Of a stretch of DNA of 64,000 nt, positions 8,937 to 16,919 are shown one piece after another; the first letter of the stretch is position 1; the number at the start of each line of letters is the position of its first letter. A program made the position numbers and the translations under genes. Source of the stretch: JBDHHQ01 sp039586035 (GTDB taxonomy: Bacteria; Gemmatimonadota; Gemmatimonadetes; Longimicrobiales; Gaopeijiaceae); NCBI GenBank assembly GCA_039586035.1, contig JBDHLD010000003.1, positions 1 through 64,000 of the forward strand, written 5' to 3'. Below the pieces are notes generated by a model that saw only the letters and a list, made by a program, of their open reading frames with translations, ran no database searches and had not been told where the DNA came from.

Positions 8937-9721
8937 GAGACCCGCGCGCGGCCGAGCTGGCGCGGCTGCTCCGGCAGCGGGAAGAGCTGGGGCAGAGCCC
9001 GGTGGTCTTCCCGGGATTGAGCCGGGACGAGGTGTTGGCGTTGGCCCGGGCCGCGGCGGCGGGGCGGCCGCTGGAGACGTCGCCACCCACGGGCCCCTCC
9101 GAGGCGGTCCCCGGGGCCCTCGAGGCCGCTGGCGCGGCCCATACCGGACCGAGCCCGAGCGCCGCGGGCGGCGACTACGAGGTACTTCGACAGTCGGCCC
9201 TCACCTGCACGAAGTGTGGCCTGGCCGAGACGCGCACGAACGTCGTCTTCTCCGACGGTAACCCCAGCGGCCGTCTGGTCGTGGTGGGGGAGGCGCCCGG
9301 CGCCAACGAGGACCGGACCGGGCTCCCCTTCGTCGGCCAGGCCGGCAAGCTCCTGGACCTTCTGCTGGCGTCGGTTGGTCTGTCACGGGCGGAATCGGTC
9401 TACATCTGCAACGTCCTCAAGTGCCGCCCTCCAGGTAACCGGAACCCGTTGCCCGAAGAGATCCAGCTCTGTTCGCCGTTCCTGCGGAGCCAGATCGCGT
9501 TGGTAGCGCCCGCGGCGATCCTCGCCGTGGGTACGTTCGCTGCCCAATTGCTCACCGGCGTGAGCCGGCCTCTGGGCAAGTTGAGGGGTGAGGTGTACAG
9601 TTACGAAGGCGTGCCGCTCGTGGTGTCCTACCATCCGGCCGCGCTCCTGCGAAACCCCGGGTGGACCCGTGCCACCTGGGACGACCTGCAACTCCTGAGG
9701 CAAGTGCTGGACGGCAGTTGA
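8933..9721 (+). CDS. Uracil-DNA glycosylase, family 4 (4Fe-4S), 262 aa
   Basis: Removes uracil from DNA as the first step of base excision repair. The catalytic core begins near residue 82, with Cys92 and Cys95 (TCTKCGLAETRTN), GEAPGANEDRTGLPFVGQAG (motif 1 with the water-activating region and the GQAG loop), Cys164 (VLKCRPPGNRNP), Cys180, and the VSYHPAALLR motif 2. Four cysteines with the last two 16 apart match the iron-sulfur ligand pattern of thermophile-type family 4 enzymes. The first 80 residues are a low-complexity Ala/Pro-rich extension, variable in this family. GTG start within the coaBC stop (4-base overlap) indicates translational coupling. Confidence 0.93.
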   Translation: MRDPRAAELARLLRQREELGQSPVVFPGLSRDEVLALARAAAAGRPLETSPPTGPSEAVPGALEAAGAAHTGPSPSAAGGDYEVLRQSALTCTKCGLAETRTNVVFSDGNPSGRLVVVGEAPGANEDRTGLPFVGQAGKLLDLLLASVGLSRAESVYICNVLKCRPPGNRNPLPEEIQLCSPFLRSQIALVAPAAILAVGTFAAQLLTGVSRPLGKLRGEVYSYEGVPLVVSYHPAALLRNPGWTRATWDDLQLLRQVLDGS

Positions 9722-9773
9722 CCCCCATCGACCCGCGATTCGCTCAACGATCCCGCCCGCCGGAGCACCCGCC

Positions 9774-11204
9774 GTGAACGTGCCTGAGCCACAGCTCGTG
9801 ACGCCCGTCGCACCAGGCTACGACCGCACGCCGCCTTTCTCTCTGGAAGCCGAAGTGTCGGTCCTGGGCGCCATGCTCCTGGACCCCGACGCAGTGGCCC
9901 GGGTCGTCGAGGTCGTCAACGACTCCATGTTCTTCCGCGAGGCCAATCGACGCCTCTTCCGGTCCATGGTCAGGATCTTCGAGCGCGGCGACGTGATCGA
10001 CGTCATCACGCTCAGTGAGGAGCTCAAGAAGACCGACGAGTTGGACAGCTCCGGTGGCATGCGGTACCTGGCGGAGCTGCTGGACGCCGTGCCCACCGCG
10101 GCCAACATCGAATACCACGCCAAGATCGTGCGGGAGAAGGCGCTGCTGCGGAGGCTCATCGACGCGGCGTCGTCCATCGTGCGCGACGCCTACGAGCAGG
10201 GCGAGCGTCCGGTGGAGCAGGTGCTGGACGAGGCCGAGCAGAAGGTCTTCCAGGTGGCCCAGAGCCACGCTCGGGAGGGCTTCGTGTGGATCAAGGAGAT
10301 CCTGTGGCCCACCTTCGAGCACATCGAGCGCCTGCAGGGATCCGAGGGAGGCATCACGGGCGTGGCCACGGGCTTCAAGGACCTGGACCACATGACGACG
10401 GGTCTCCAAAGGGGTGATCTCGTCATCGTGGCTGCCCGACCTTCCATGGGAAAGACCTCCTGGGTACTCAACGTGGCGCAAACTGCGGCCATCGAGCACC
10501 AGGTACCGGTGGCGATATTCTCGCTGGAGATGTCGAAGGAGCAGCTCGTCCTCCGCTTCCTGTGCGCCGAGGGAAGGGTGGACGCGCAGAAGCTCCGACG
10601 GGGACGGCTCAGCCCCGAGGAGCATCAGCGGTTGGCTGCCGCCGCGGGCCACCTCAACACGGCGCCCCTGTGGATCGACGACTCCCCCGCCTCCACCGTG
10701 CTGGAGATGCGCGCCAAGGCCCGCCGGCTCAAGACCGAGTCGGACATCGGCATGGTCGTGGTGGACTACATGCAGCTCATGTCCGGATCCGGGCGAACCG
10801 ACGGCCGCGTTCAGGAGGTGAGCGAGATCTCGCGTGGCCTCAAGGCGTTGGCGAGAGAGCTCGATGTCCCCGTCGTGGCTCTCAGCCAGTTGAGCCGGGC
10901 GCCCGAGCAGCGGACCGACCGTAGACCCCAGCTATCCGATCTCCGGGAGAGCGGCAGCATCGAGCAGGACGCCGACCTGGTCATGTTCCTGTACCGGCCG
11001 GAGTACTACTTCGGACCGGTGGACAGCGACGGAAACTCGATCGAGGGAAAGGCCGAGCTCATCATCGGCAAACAGCGGAACGGACCCACCGGCGTCGTCG
11101 ACCTGTACTTTCACAAGGCCTACACCCGCTTCGACTCGGTGGCTCGGTCCTCCGGGTCCCCTGTGCCGGGCAACGGCGGCCCGACCGCCTTCGGCGGCGC
11201 GTGA
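9774..11204 (+). CDS. dnaB: Replicative DNA helicase DnaB, 476 aa
   Basis: Hexameric 5'-3' helicase at the replication fork. The N-terminal domain (about 17-115) has the usual LEAEVSVLGAMLLDPDA and SSGGMRYLAELLDAVPTAAN helices that contact primase. After the linker the RecA-like domain carries GVATGFKDLDHMTTGLQRGD, Walker A ARPSMGKTS, the FSLEMSKEQL helicase motif, Walker B MVVVDYMQLM, LSQLSRAPEQR (motif H3) and LRESGSIEQDADLVMFLYR (H4, with the arginine finger region nearby). Normal length; no intein is present, although DnaB is a common intein host. GTG start at 9774, 52 bases after the glycosylase gene. The stop overlaps ispD by 4 bases. Confidence 0.97.
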   Translation: MNVPEPQLVTPVAPGYDRTPPFSLEAEVSVLGAMLLDPDAVARVVEVVNDSMFFREANRRLFRSMVRIFERGDVIDVITLSEELKKTDELDSSGGMRYLAELLDAVPTAANIEYHAKIVREKALLRRLIDAASSIVRDAYEQGERPVEQVLDEAEQKVFQVAQSHAREGFVWIKEILWPTFEHIERLQGSEGGITGVATGFKDLDHMTTGLQRGDLVIVAARPSMGKTSWVLNVAQTAAIEHQVPVAIFSLEMSKEQLVLRFLCAEGRVDAQKLRRGRLSPEEHQRLAAAAGHLNTAPLWIDDSPASTVLEMRAKARRLKTESDIGMVVVDYMQLMSGSGRTDGRVQEVSEISRGLKALARELDVPVVALSQLSRAPEQRTDRRPQLSDLRESGSIEQDADLVMFLYRPEYYFGPVDSDGNSIEGKAELIIGKQRNGPTGVVDLYFHKAYTRFDSVARSSGSPVPGNGGPTAFGGA

Positions 11205-11992
11205 CGGACGAGCCGAAGACGACGGGCGCGGAGGGCGCCGACGGGGACGGAAGTGTGGGGTCGGTGCGGGCCGGCCTGCGGAGCACGAAGGCGGTCCCGG
11301 ACCCAGGGCCGGGCGGCGCGCCCGTCGGCGTGGTCGTGCCGGCCGCCGGCGCGGGCCGGCGGATGGGGGGCGTGAAGAAGACCTTCCTGGAGCTGCGGGG
11401 CGTCCCCGTGCTGCTTCATGCTCTACGGCCCTTCCTGGCTCGTGGCGACGTCGTTTCCGTAGTCGTCGCACTGGCTCCCGAGGACGCGGCCGAGCCCCCG
11501 GACTGGCTTGCCGGGGCGGATCCTCGCCTCCACTTGGTGTCCGGGGGCGCGACCCGTAGCGAATCCGTGCGCGCGGGGCTGGCGGCGCTCCCGGCGAGCG
11601 TGGGTGTGGTCCTGATCCACGACGGCGCTCGCCCCCTCGTGACCGGCACCGTCATCGACCAGTGCGTCGCGGAGGCGCGAGGCGGACGGGGGGCCGTGGC
11701 GGGCTTCCCGGCCGTGGATACCATGAAGGAGGTGGACGACCGGCACTGCATCGTGCGCACGCCCGACCGCTCTCGCCTGTGGCACGCACAGACGCCGCAG
11801 GCGTTCCCTCGGTGGATGGCCGACGAGGCGTACGCCCTCCAAGCTGGGGACCTGGCCACCGACGACGCCTCTCTCGTGGAGGGAGCGGGCCATCCGGTGA
11901 TCATGGTCGAGGCAGGTCCATGGAACCTGAAAGTTACGCGCCCAGAGGATGTTGCCATCGCTGATCTCATCCTTGACCGGAGGACCGGGTGA
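11201..11992 (+). CDS. ispD: 2-C-methyl-D-erythritol 4-phosphate cytidylyltransferase
   Basis: Third step of the non-mevalonate isoprenoid pathway: MEP plus CTP gives CDP-methylerythritol. After a 40-residue non-conserved N-terminal tail, the nucleotidyltransferase signature VVVPAAGAGRRMGGVKKTFL appears with its Arg and Lys. It is followed by GGATRSESVRAGL, VLIHDGARPLVT (metal and substrate Asp), PAVDTMKEVD, HAQTPQAF, TDDASLVE and NLKVTRPEDVAIAD, all standard IspD motifs. GTG start overlaps the dnaB stop by 4 bases. The pathway gene ispF lies about 47 kb away at 58936, so the two are unfused and unlinked here. Confidence 0.93.
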   Translation: MTDEPKTTGAEGADGDGSVGSVRAGLRSTKAVPDPGPGGAPVGVVVPAAGAGRRMGGVKKTFLELRGVPVLLHALRPFLARGDVVSVVVALAPEDAAEPPDWLAGADPRLHLVSGGATRSESVRAGLAALPASVGVVLIHDGARPLVTGTVIDQCVAEARGGRGAVAGFPAVDTMKEVDDRHCIVRTPDRSRLWHAQTPQAFPRWMADEAYALQAGDLATDDASLVEGAGHPVIMVEAGPWNLKVTRPEDVAIADLILDRRTG

Positions 11993-12654
11993 CGGGGCCC
12001 GAGCGGATTCGGGCGAGCCACGGGGCGCTGGAGCAGGACGCCTTGGAGCGCGTGATCGGTCACCTGGAACGCGGTGGCCTGCTGGCCTATCCCACGGAGA
12101 CGGTATACGGGTTCGGGTGCGTACCCGATCCACTGCCGCTCGCCCGGCTCGAAGTGCTGAAGCCGCGGACAGCCGGTGGGGCCTTCCTTCTGCTGATTCC
12201 CTCGGCCCAATCGGTCTCCGAGCTGGCGTGGCCGGAGGCGGCGATCCGATTGGCCAGCGCGTTCTGGCCAGGCCCGCTAACGCTGGTTCTGGGCGATCCC
12301 GACCGGTGCTATGCACCGCCGGTCAGAGCGCCGACGGGTACCGTCGCCGTACGCGTTTCGCCCCACCCGATCGTACAGTCCATCGTGACGGCGCTGGGGC
12401 GCCCCCTCACCTCCACGAGCGCCAATCCGCCGGGCGGGGTCCCGGCCAGGACGGGAGAGGCAGCGCTGGAAGCGGCGGTGGCCGGAGGGGCCGGTGAGGA
12501 CGTGTGGGTTCTCGACGCCGGGGAGCTACCCCCGGCGCTCCCCTCCACCCTGGTCGACGTCTCGGGCTCGGAGCCGCGCATCCTCCGCGCTGGAGCCGTA
12601 GGCCCGCGCCAAATACGGGAGGTCTTGCCGGAGATTCATGAACCGACCAGCTGA
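11989..12654 (+). CDS. tsaC: L-threonylcarbamoyladenylate synthase (Sua5/YrdC/YciO family)
   Basis: Makes threonylcarbamoyl-AMP from threonine, bicarbonate and ATP for the tRNA t6A37 modification. Visible family blocks: GLLAYPTETVYGFG near residue 32, the KPRTAGGAFLLLI substrate-lysine loop (here KPR), FWPGPLTLVL, GTVAVRVSPHP and PLTSTSANPPGG, which together build the YrdC nucleotide pocket. About 221 residues, the short single-domain form without the C-terminal Sua5 domain. GTG start overlaps ispD by 4 bases. It overlaps the phosphatase gene by 17 bases, matching the ywlC-ywlE pairing known from Bacillus. Confidence 0.9.
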   Translation: MTGPERIRASHGALEQDALERVIGHLERGGLLAYPTETVYGFGCVPDPLPLARLEVLKPRTAGGAFLLLIPSAQSVSELAWPEAAIRLASAFWPGPLTLVLGDPDRCYAPPVRAPTGTVAVRVSPHPIVQSIVTALGRPLTSTSANPPGGVPARTGEAALEAAVAGGAGEDVWVLDAGELPPALPSTLVDVSGSEPRILRAGAVGPRQIREVLPEIHEPTS

Positions 12655-13144
12655 TGCCAACCCGGAGACCGAGCGGTTCCGCGTGTTGTTCGTCTGCACG
12701 GGAAATACGTGCCGGAGCCCCATGGCGGAGGCGACCATGTACGCTCAGTTGGCGGAGCTGGGCTGGCGCCACGTAGAAGTCCGGTCGGCCGGTACGGGTG
12801 CCTGGCCCGGCTCCCCGGCCAGTGGGGGGGCTCTTCGGACGGCGGCCAGCTTCGGTCTGGATCTCTCCGGCCACCGCAGCGCACGTCTCTCGGCCGATCT
12901 CGTCGGTTGGGCGGACCTGATCCTGACCATGTCGTGGTCCCATGCCGAAGCGGCCTCGTCACTCGGCGGGGCGGAAAGAACGGCGCTGCTCACGGCGTTC
13001 GCCGAGGGTGGGACTGGAACCGCCGGGCCGGGGATTCCCGACCCCTTTGGTGGAGAAGACCACAGATACCAGGAGACGTTCCTGGTCATCCGTGGGCTGG
13101 TCGAGAAGGTTCTGAGGCGCTTGGAACCCATCCTGGCTCCCTGA
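12638..13144 (+). CDS. Low-molecular-weight phosphatase, possibly a protein-arginine phosphatase
   Basis: LMW-PTP fold protein of 168 residues. The P-loop is VCTGNTCRSPMAEA with Cys20 and Arg26; the general-acid loop is IPDPFGGEDHRYQETF with the DP aspartate. Residue 24 in C-x3-T-C-R-S is threonine. In Bacillus YwlE a threonine at this position is reported to select phosphoarginine, whereas tyrosine phosphatases and arsenate reductase-like members usually carry Ile or Leu. That, and the tsaC neighbour as in ywlC-ywlE, favours a YwlE-like role; no McsB arginine kinase is visible in this window to confirm it. The ATG lies inside the tsaC coding region (17-base overlap), and the stop shares one base with the aroE ATG. 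Confidence 0.85.
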   Translation: MNRPADANPETERFRVLFVCTGNTCRSPMAEATMYAQLAELGWRHVEVRSAGTGAWPGSPASGGALRTAASFGLDLSGHRSARLSADLVGWADLILTMSWSHAEAASSLGGAERTALLTAFAEGGTGTAGPGIPDPFGGEDHRYQETFLVIRGLVEKVLRRLEPILAP

Positions 13145-13989
13145 TGGCCCGCATCGGGGCCTCCACCCGCCTGCTGGCGCTACTCGGCGACCCGGTCGCC
13201 CACTCCCTTTCGCCCGCCATTCAGAACGCCGGGATCGAGGCGCTGGGCCTCGACGGCGTCTACGTGGTGCTGCGCTGCGGTTCAACGGAGGTCGCCGGTC
13301 TCATGCGGGCGATCGCCGGGGCAGGGGGAGGCGGAAACGTGACCTTGCCACACAAGGAGTTGGCCGCGAAGAGCCTCGATGTTGTGCTGCCGGCCGCTCA
13401 GCGCACAGGCGCCTGCAACACCTTCTGGTGGACCGACGAGGCACTGCACGGAGACAACACCGACGTAGAAGGCGTGCGTGGAGCCGTGGAGACGCTCTGC
13501 GGTACGGTCCGGGATGGCCGTGTGCTGCTCCTGGGTGCGGGCGGCGCAGCGCGGGCGGCCGCGTGGGCGCTGTTGACCGACGGCGTGGGCGAGCTGCTGG
13601 TGCTCAACAGGACCGTCGAGCGCGCCCGTGCTCTGGTCGAACGCATGGGGGATTCCAGGGTGCGCGTGCTACCCGGTGCCTCCGCCGCCGCTGGAGAGCC
13701 CTTCGACCTGGTGGTCAATGCCACCAGCCTGGGGCTCCGCCCCGATGACGCTCCGCCGGTCGAGCTGGACGACCTCGGCGCCATTCAAGCGGTCTTGGAT
13801 CTGGTCTACACGCCTTCAGGAGACACCGGGTTGGTGGAGTCGGCGCGCGTCCGCGGCATTCCGAGCGCGGACGGCCGAGAGATGCTGCTTCGCCAGGGGG
13901 CGGCGAGCTTCGCTCGCTGGTGGGGCGTGTCCGCGCCCCTGCAGGCCATGAGAACGGCCCTCGACCAAACACGGGGGGGCGCCAGGTGA
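13144..13989 (+). CDS. aroE: Shikimate dehydrogenase (NADP+), 281 aa
   Basis: Reduces 3-dehydroshikimate to shikimate in aromatic amino acid synthesis. The substrate domain shows GDPVAHSLSPAIQNAGI (SxS pair), GGGNVTLPHKELAA (catalytic Lys) and TGACNTFWW, DNTDVEG (catalytic Asp). The Rossmann domain shows LLLGAGGAARAAAWAL, LNRTVERA (NADP-selective N-R-T) and VVNATSLGL; the C-terminal helix carries REMLLRQGAASF. The ATG at 13144 overlaps the phosphatase stop by one base. The frame extends far upstream without a stop, but only this start gives the family's N-terminus. The stop overlaps comF by 4 bases. Confidence 0.95.
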   Translation: MARIGASTRLLALLGDPVAHSLSPAIQNAGIEALGLDGVYVVLRCGSTEVAGLMRAIAGAGGGGNVTLPHKELAAKSLDVVLPAAQRTGACNTFWWTDEALHGDNTDVEGVRGAVETLCGTVRDGRVLLLGAGGAARAAAWALLTDGVGELLVLNRTVERARALVERMGDSRVRVLPGASAAAGEPFDLVVNATSLGLRPDDAPPVELDDLGAIQAVLDLVYTPSGDTGLVESARVRGIPSADGREMLLRQGAASFARWWGVSAPLQAMRTALDQTRGGAR

Positions 13990-14753
13990 GCCAGGAGCGG
14001 GGCTCCCTCATCCGAGGGGCCCGGCGACTCCTGGACTTTCTACTACCCGCCGCCTGTCTGGGGTGTGGTGGCCGATTGCCCCTCGACGCGTCATCAGCGC
14101 TCGTGTGCGGGCCCTGCCTGACACGCCTCGCTCCACCATCCTCACCCCTCTGCAAGCGGTGCGGCTTCCCCCTGGGCACGGGCGCACCCGCGGCCGAGTC
14201 CTGTCTCGAGTGTAGCTCGTGGCCGGCCATATTGCGGGGTGCTCGATCCGCCTATGTTCTGAGCTCGCCGGCCGACGCCCTGGTCCACGCTCTCAAGTAC
14301 GGAGGCTGGGGGGAGTTGGCCGGTCTCATGGGTAGGCGCATGGCGCGATCCATCCCAGCTGCCTGGACCGAGAAAAGGCCCCTCGTAGTTCCCGTTCCCA
14401 CCACCCGGGCAAGGGAGCACCGCCGCGGGTACAACCAGGCTGAGCTGCTCGCCCGAGTCGTTGCGGGCGCCATGGATTTGCCACTGGCCCACGTGCTCCT
14501 CCGAGAGCGGGGCGGCGCCACCCAGGTCGCCTTGCACCCGGCTCAACGCAGAGCTAACGTCGAGCACGCTTTTCACGCCCGTCCGGGCGCCCTCGAGCTC
14601 CTGGCCGGCGCGCGGATCCTTCTGGTGGACGATGTGCTCACCACCGGCGCGACTGTGGCGGCGGCGGCGCGAGCCTTGCGAGAGGCCGCCGTGGTCGAGG
14701 TGGGACTCGTCACTTTCGCCCGGGCGCTGCCCTTCGACACGACCGCCGGCTGA
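13986..14753 (+). CDS. comF: ComF-family phosphoribosyltransferase-like protein, 255 aa
   Basis: Double zinc-finger plus PRTase-fold protein of the ComF/GntX group, linked to DNA uptake in competent bacteria but widespread in others. N-terminal cysteine pairs CLGCGG, CGPC, CKRCGF and CLEC (about residues 20-78) form two zinc ribbons. Then come LVHALKYGGW, VVPVPTTRAREHRRGYNQAE, and the PRPP-binding loop ILLVDDVLTTGATV. GTG start at 13986 overlaps the aroE stop (GTGA), which fits the coupling seen through this cluster better than the upstream in-frame GTG at 13920. No comEA or comEC gene is visible nearby, so its role in competence is not supported by context. Confidence 0.9.
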   Translation: MSQERGSLIRGARRLLDFLLPAACLGCGGRLPLDASSALVCGPCLTRLAPPSSPLCKRCGFPLGTGAPAAESCLECSSWPAILRGARSAYVLSSPADALVHALKYGGWGELAGLMGRRMARSIPAAWTEKRPLVVPVPTTRAREHRRGYNQAELLARVVAGAMDLPLAHVLLRERGGATQVALHPAQRRANVEHAFHARPGALELLAGARILLVDDVLTTGATVAAAARALREAAVVEVGLVTFARALPFDTTAG

Positions 14754-14796
14754 ACCGAAGCCGAGCAATACCAGGACAACAAGGAGAGAGGTGCAT

Positions 14797-15819
14797 ATGC
14801 CAATCAGGGTCGCCATCAACGGCTTCGGCCGCATCGGCCGAAACGTCCTCCGCTCCGCCATCCAGGGTGGTACCGAAGGCCTGGATTTCGTGGCGGTCAA
14901 CGACCTGACGGACAGCGGGACGCTCGCCCACCTGCTTCGCTACGACTCCGTGCATGGGGCCTACCCGGGCGAGGTCGCCGTAACCGAGAGCGGACTGGTC
15001 GTGGACGGGGACGAGATCCGTGTGTTCAGTGAGCGGGACCCGGCAGCGTTGCCCTGGGGAGACCTGGGCATCGACGTCGTCGTGGAGTCGACGGGGATCT
15101 TTCGGGATCGGGAGCGGGCCTCGAAACACCTCGACGCCGGCGCGAAGAAGGTCATCATCAGCGCCCCCGCCAAGGACGAGGACATCACGGTGGTTCTGGG
15201 CGTAAACCATGATAGGTACGATCCCGAGAGCCACCACATCATCTCCAACGCCAGCTGCACGACCAACTGTCTGGCGCCGGTGGCGAAGGTGCTGATGGAC
15301 TCTTTCGGCTTCGTTCGTGGCTTGATGACGACCGTTCATTCGTACACCAATGACCAGGCGATCCTGGACATCCCCCACAAGGACCTCCGGCGTGCCCGGG
15401 CGGCCGCGGTCTCGATCATCCCCACCACCACCGGCGCCGCACGCGCGACGGCGCTGGTGATTCCGGAGCTGAAGGGCAAGCTCGACGGGATGGCGATGCG
15501 CGTTCCCACACCGGACGTCTCCGTCGTGGACCTCGTGGCAGAGGTGGAACAGGACGTCAGCGCAGAGATGGTGAACGCCGCGTTTCGGGAGGCGGCGTCA
15601 GGCGGGCTGTCGGGGGTGCTGGCCGTCAGCGACGAGCCCCTCGTGTCGGTGGACTACACGGGCCACTCGGCGTCGTCCATCGTGGACGCGCTCAGCACCT
15701 CGGTGCTGGAAGGCCGCATGGTCAAGGTGCTGTCCTGGTATGACAACGAATGGGGGTACTCGACCCGGGTGGTGGACCTCGTCCGGTATGTGGGCGAGCG
15801 GCTTGCCGTGTCGGTATGA
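14797..15819 (+). CDS. gap: Glyceraldehyde-3-phosphate dehydrogenase, type I, 340 aa
   Basis: Glycolytic/gluconeogenic enzyme converting G3P, phosphate and NAD+ to 1,3-bisphosphoglycerate. Begins MPIRVAINGFGRIGRNVLRS (Rossmann GxGxxG). Asp36, within VAVNDL, is where NAD-specific enzymes place an acidic residue. The catalytic motif is SNASCTTNC with Cys154, followed by TTVHSYTNDQ (catalytic His) and the phosphate-binding RARAAAVSIIPTTTGAARA. The C-terminal WYDNEWGYSTRVVDL is canonical. The ATG has AAGGAG 10 bases upstream. It lies 43 bases after comF. The other lower-glycolysis genes pgk and tpiA follow about 4 kb further on, after a sigma factor locus. Confidence 0.97.
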   Translation: MPIRVAINGFGRIGRNVLRSAIQGGTEGLDFVAVNDLTDSGTLAHLLRYDSVHGAYPGEVAVTESGLVVDGDEIRVFSERDPAALPWGDLGIDVVVESTGIFRDRERASKHLDAGAKKVIISAPAKDEDITVVLGVNHDRYDPESHHIISNASCTTNCLAPVAKVLMDSFGFVRGLMTTVHSYTNDQAILDIPHKDLRRARAAAVSIIPTTTGAARATALVIPELKGKLDGMAMRVPTPDVSVVDLVAEVEQDVSAEMVNAAFREAASGGLSGVLAVSDEPLVSVDYTGHSASSIVDALSTSVLEGRMVKVLSWYDNEWGYSTRVVDLVRYVGERLAVSV

Positions 15820-15890
15820 CCTGAGAATCAGGGCGGTGCCAGTGCGTGGAGGGACGCACGGTGCCGCCGCGACGGGGAAGGAAGGACCGG

Positions 15891-16190
15891 ATGGCTGGAT
15901 TGTCGGATTCGCCCTCATCGCAGCGGCGCCGAGGGGGGCAGGGAGCGGGCGAGTGGGCGGGCCGGCCGTCGAGGGACTCGACGCCTCGGGGCGCGGAACA
16001 GTCGGGAAGCGGCGAGGTGTGGAGCCGTTACCACTGCCCGGTATGTGGCCACCAGGACGGTGTCACGCTCCGCGGGCCGATCACCCACATCCAGTGCAGC
16101 CACTGCGACACGCCGCTGGAGGTGCATCTGCGCACGCCGACCTCGGAGACCGCATCGGTGCGCGTCGAGGTCGACACCCGGGAAAACTGA
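15891..16190 (+). CDS. Small zinc-ribbon protein of unknown function, about 99 aa
   Basis: The C-terminal 55 residues carry CPVCGHQDG and, 21 residues later, CSHCDTPLEV, two CxxC knuckles forming a probable zinc ribbon. The N-terminal half is a Gly/Ser/Arg-rich disordered tail. ATG 15891 has a GGAAGGA site at good spacing; an upstream GTG at 15846 would add 15 basic residues. It follows gap by 71 bases and is succeeded by a terminator-like hairpin, so it is probably the end of that transcript. I cannot assign a function. Such ribbons occur in many nucleic-acid or chaperone adaptors. Confidence 0.6.
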   Translation: MAGLSDSPSSQRRRGGQGAGEWAGRPSRDSTPRGAEQSGSGEVWSRYHCPVCGHQDGVTLRGPITHIQCSHCDTPLEVHLRTPTSETASVRVEVDTREN

Positions 16191-16221
16191 GCCGATCGGT
16201 CCCCAGCCGGGTCGTGCAACA

Positions 16222-16252
16222 GCCCCCCTCGTCCGGAACCGGGCAGGGGGGC
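16222..16252 (+). terminator. Probable transcription terminator hairpin after the zinc-ribbon gene
   Basis: GCCCCCCT (16222-16229) pairs with AGGGGGGC (16245-16252) in an 8-bp GC stem whose loop contains CCGG/CCGG. There is no T-tract after it, so it may be a factor-assisted or weak terminator. It lies just ahead of the sigma factor gene, separating it from the gap transcript. Confidence 0.45.
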
Positions 16253-16265
16253 GTCGCGATTAGGA

Positions 16266-16907
16266 ATGGATCGTGTAATCGGGACAGGGGAGGGGGCGTA
16301 TAGGGTGGCGATGCGAGACCGATCGCAGGCTGTGGAGCGACCGCAGGTTGCGGAACGCAAGGGTCCGTCCCGGGCTCCTTCGGGCCCGGGCCTTCCGGGC
16401 GCCTTTGAGGACTGGTACGACCAGCACCGGTCCACCGTGTACCGGTACGTCCGTTTTCGGGTGGCCACTCGGGAAGTCGCGGAGGACGTGACGTCCGAAG
16501 TCTTCCTCAAGGCACTGCGCTCTTTCGAGCGCTACGATCCGACGCGGGCATCCCCCCGCACATGGCTGCTCCGCATCGCGCGGAACGCGGTGACGGATCA
16601 CTTGAGGTCCCTTCGGAGACGTGGCTCACTCCACGTATCCTTGGATCGGGTACCGGACCTCGTGTCCGACACCCCGTCCCAGGAGGAGCGAGTGCTCCGG
16701 CAGGAACGGATTCAGGCCCTGCTGAACGCGAATCAGACCCTGCGACCGGCTGACCAGGAGATCCTGAGCCTCAGGTACGGAGCCGGGTTGAGCAACAGCG
16801 AGATCGCCGAGTCCCTGGGGATCAGCCACAACGCGGTGGCGGTACGGGTGCACCGCGCGTTGAAACGACTGAAGACCGCCGTCGAGGCCGAAGGTGCCGA
16901 GGCATAG
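16266..16907 (+). CDS. ECF sigma-70 family RNA polymerase sigma factor, about 213 aa
   Basis: Region 2 reads FEDWYDQHRSTVYRYVRFRV, AEDVTSEVFLKALRSFERYD and RTWLLRIARNAVTDHLRSLR. Region 4 reads LRPADQEILSLRYGAGLSNS, EIAESLGISHNAVAVRVHRA, a standard helix-turn-helix. The first 45 residues are non-conserved, so translation may instead start at ATG 16311 (GGGTGG just upstream). A GGAACC at 16235-16240 could be an ECF-type -35 for autoregulation, but the matching -10 is weak and the element lies inside the terminator hairpin. The next gene, 12 bases downstream, encodes a membrane protein that may be its partner. Confidence 0.88.
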   Translation: MDRVIGTGEGAYRVAMRDRSQAVERPQVAERKGPSRAPSGPGLPGAFEDWYDQHRSTVYRYVRFRVATREVAEDVTSEVFLKALRSFERYDPTRASPRTWLLRIARNAVTDHLRSLRRRGSLHVSLDRVPDLVSDTPSQEERVLRQERIQALLNANQTLRPADQEILSLRYGAGLSNSEIAESLGISHNAVAVRVHRALKRLKTAVEAEGAEA

Positions 16908-16919
16908 AAGAAGATACCG

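Noticed and set aside
7326..9086. 586-codon open frame on the minus strand across coaBC
   Set aside because: It is antisense to coaBC and the glycosylase gene, has a Gly/Arg/His-rich composition and matches no family. Such frames are expected in GC-rich DNA.
9774..11204. Possible intein in DnaB
   Set aside because: DnaB is a common intein host, but Walker A, Walker B and motif H4 are uninterrupted and the length is normal.
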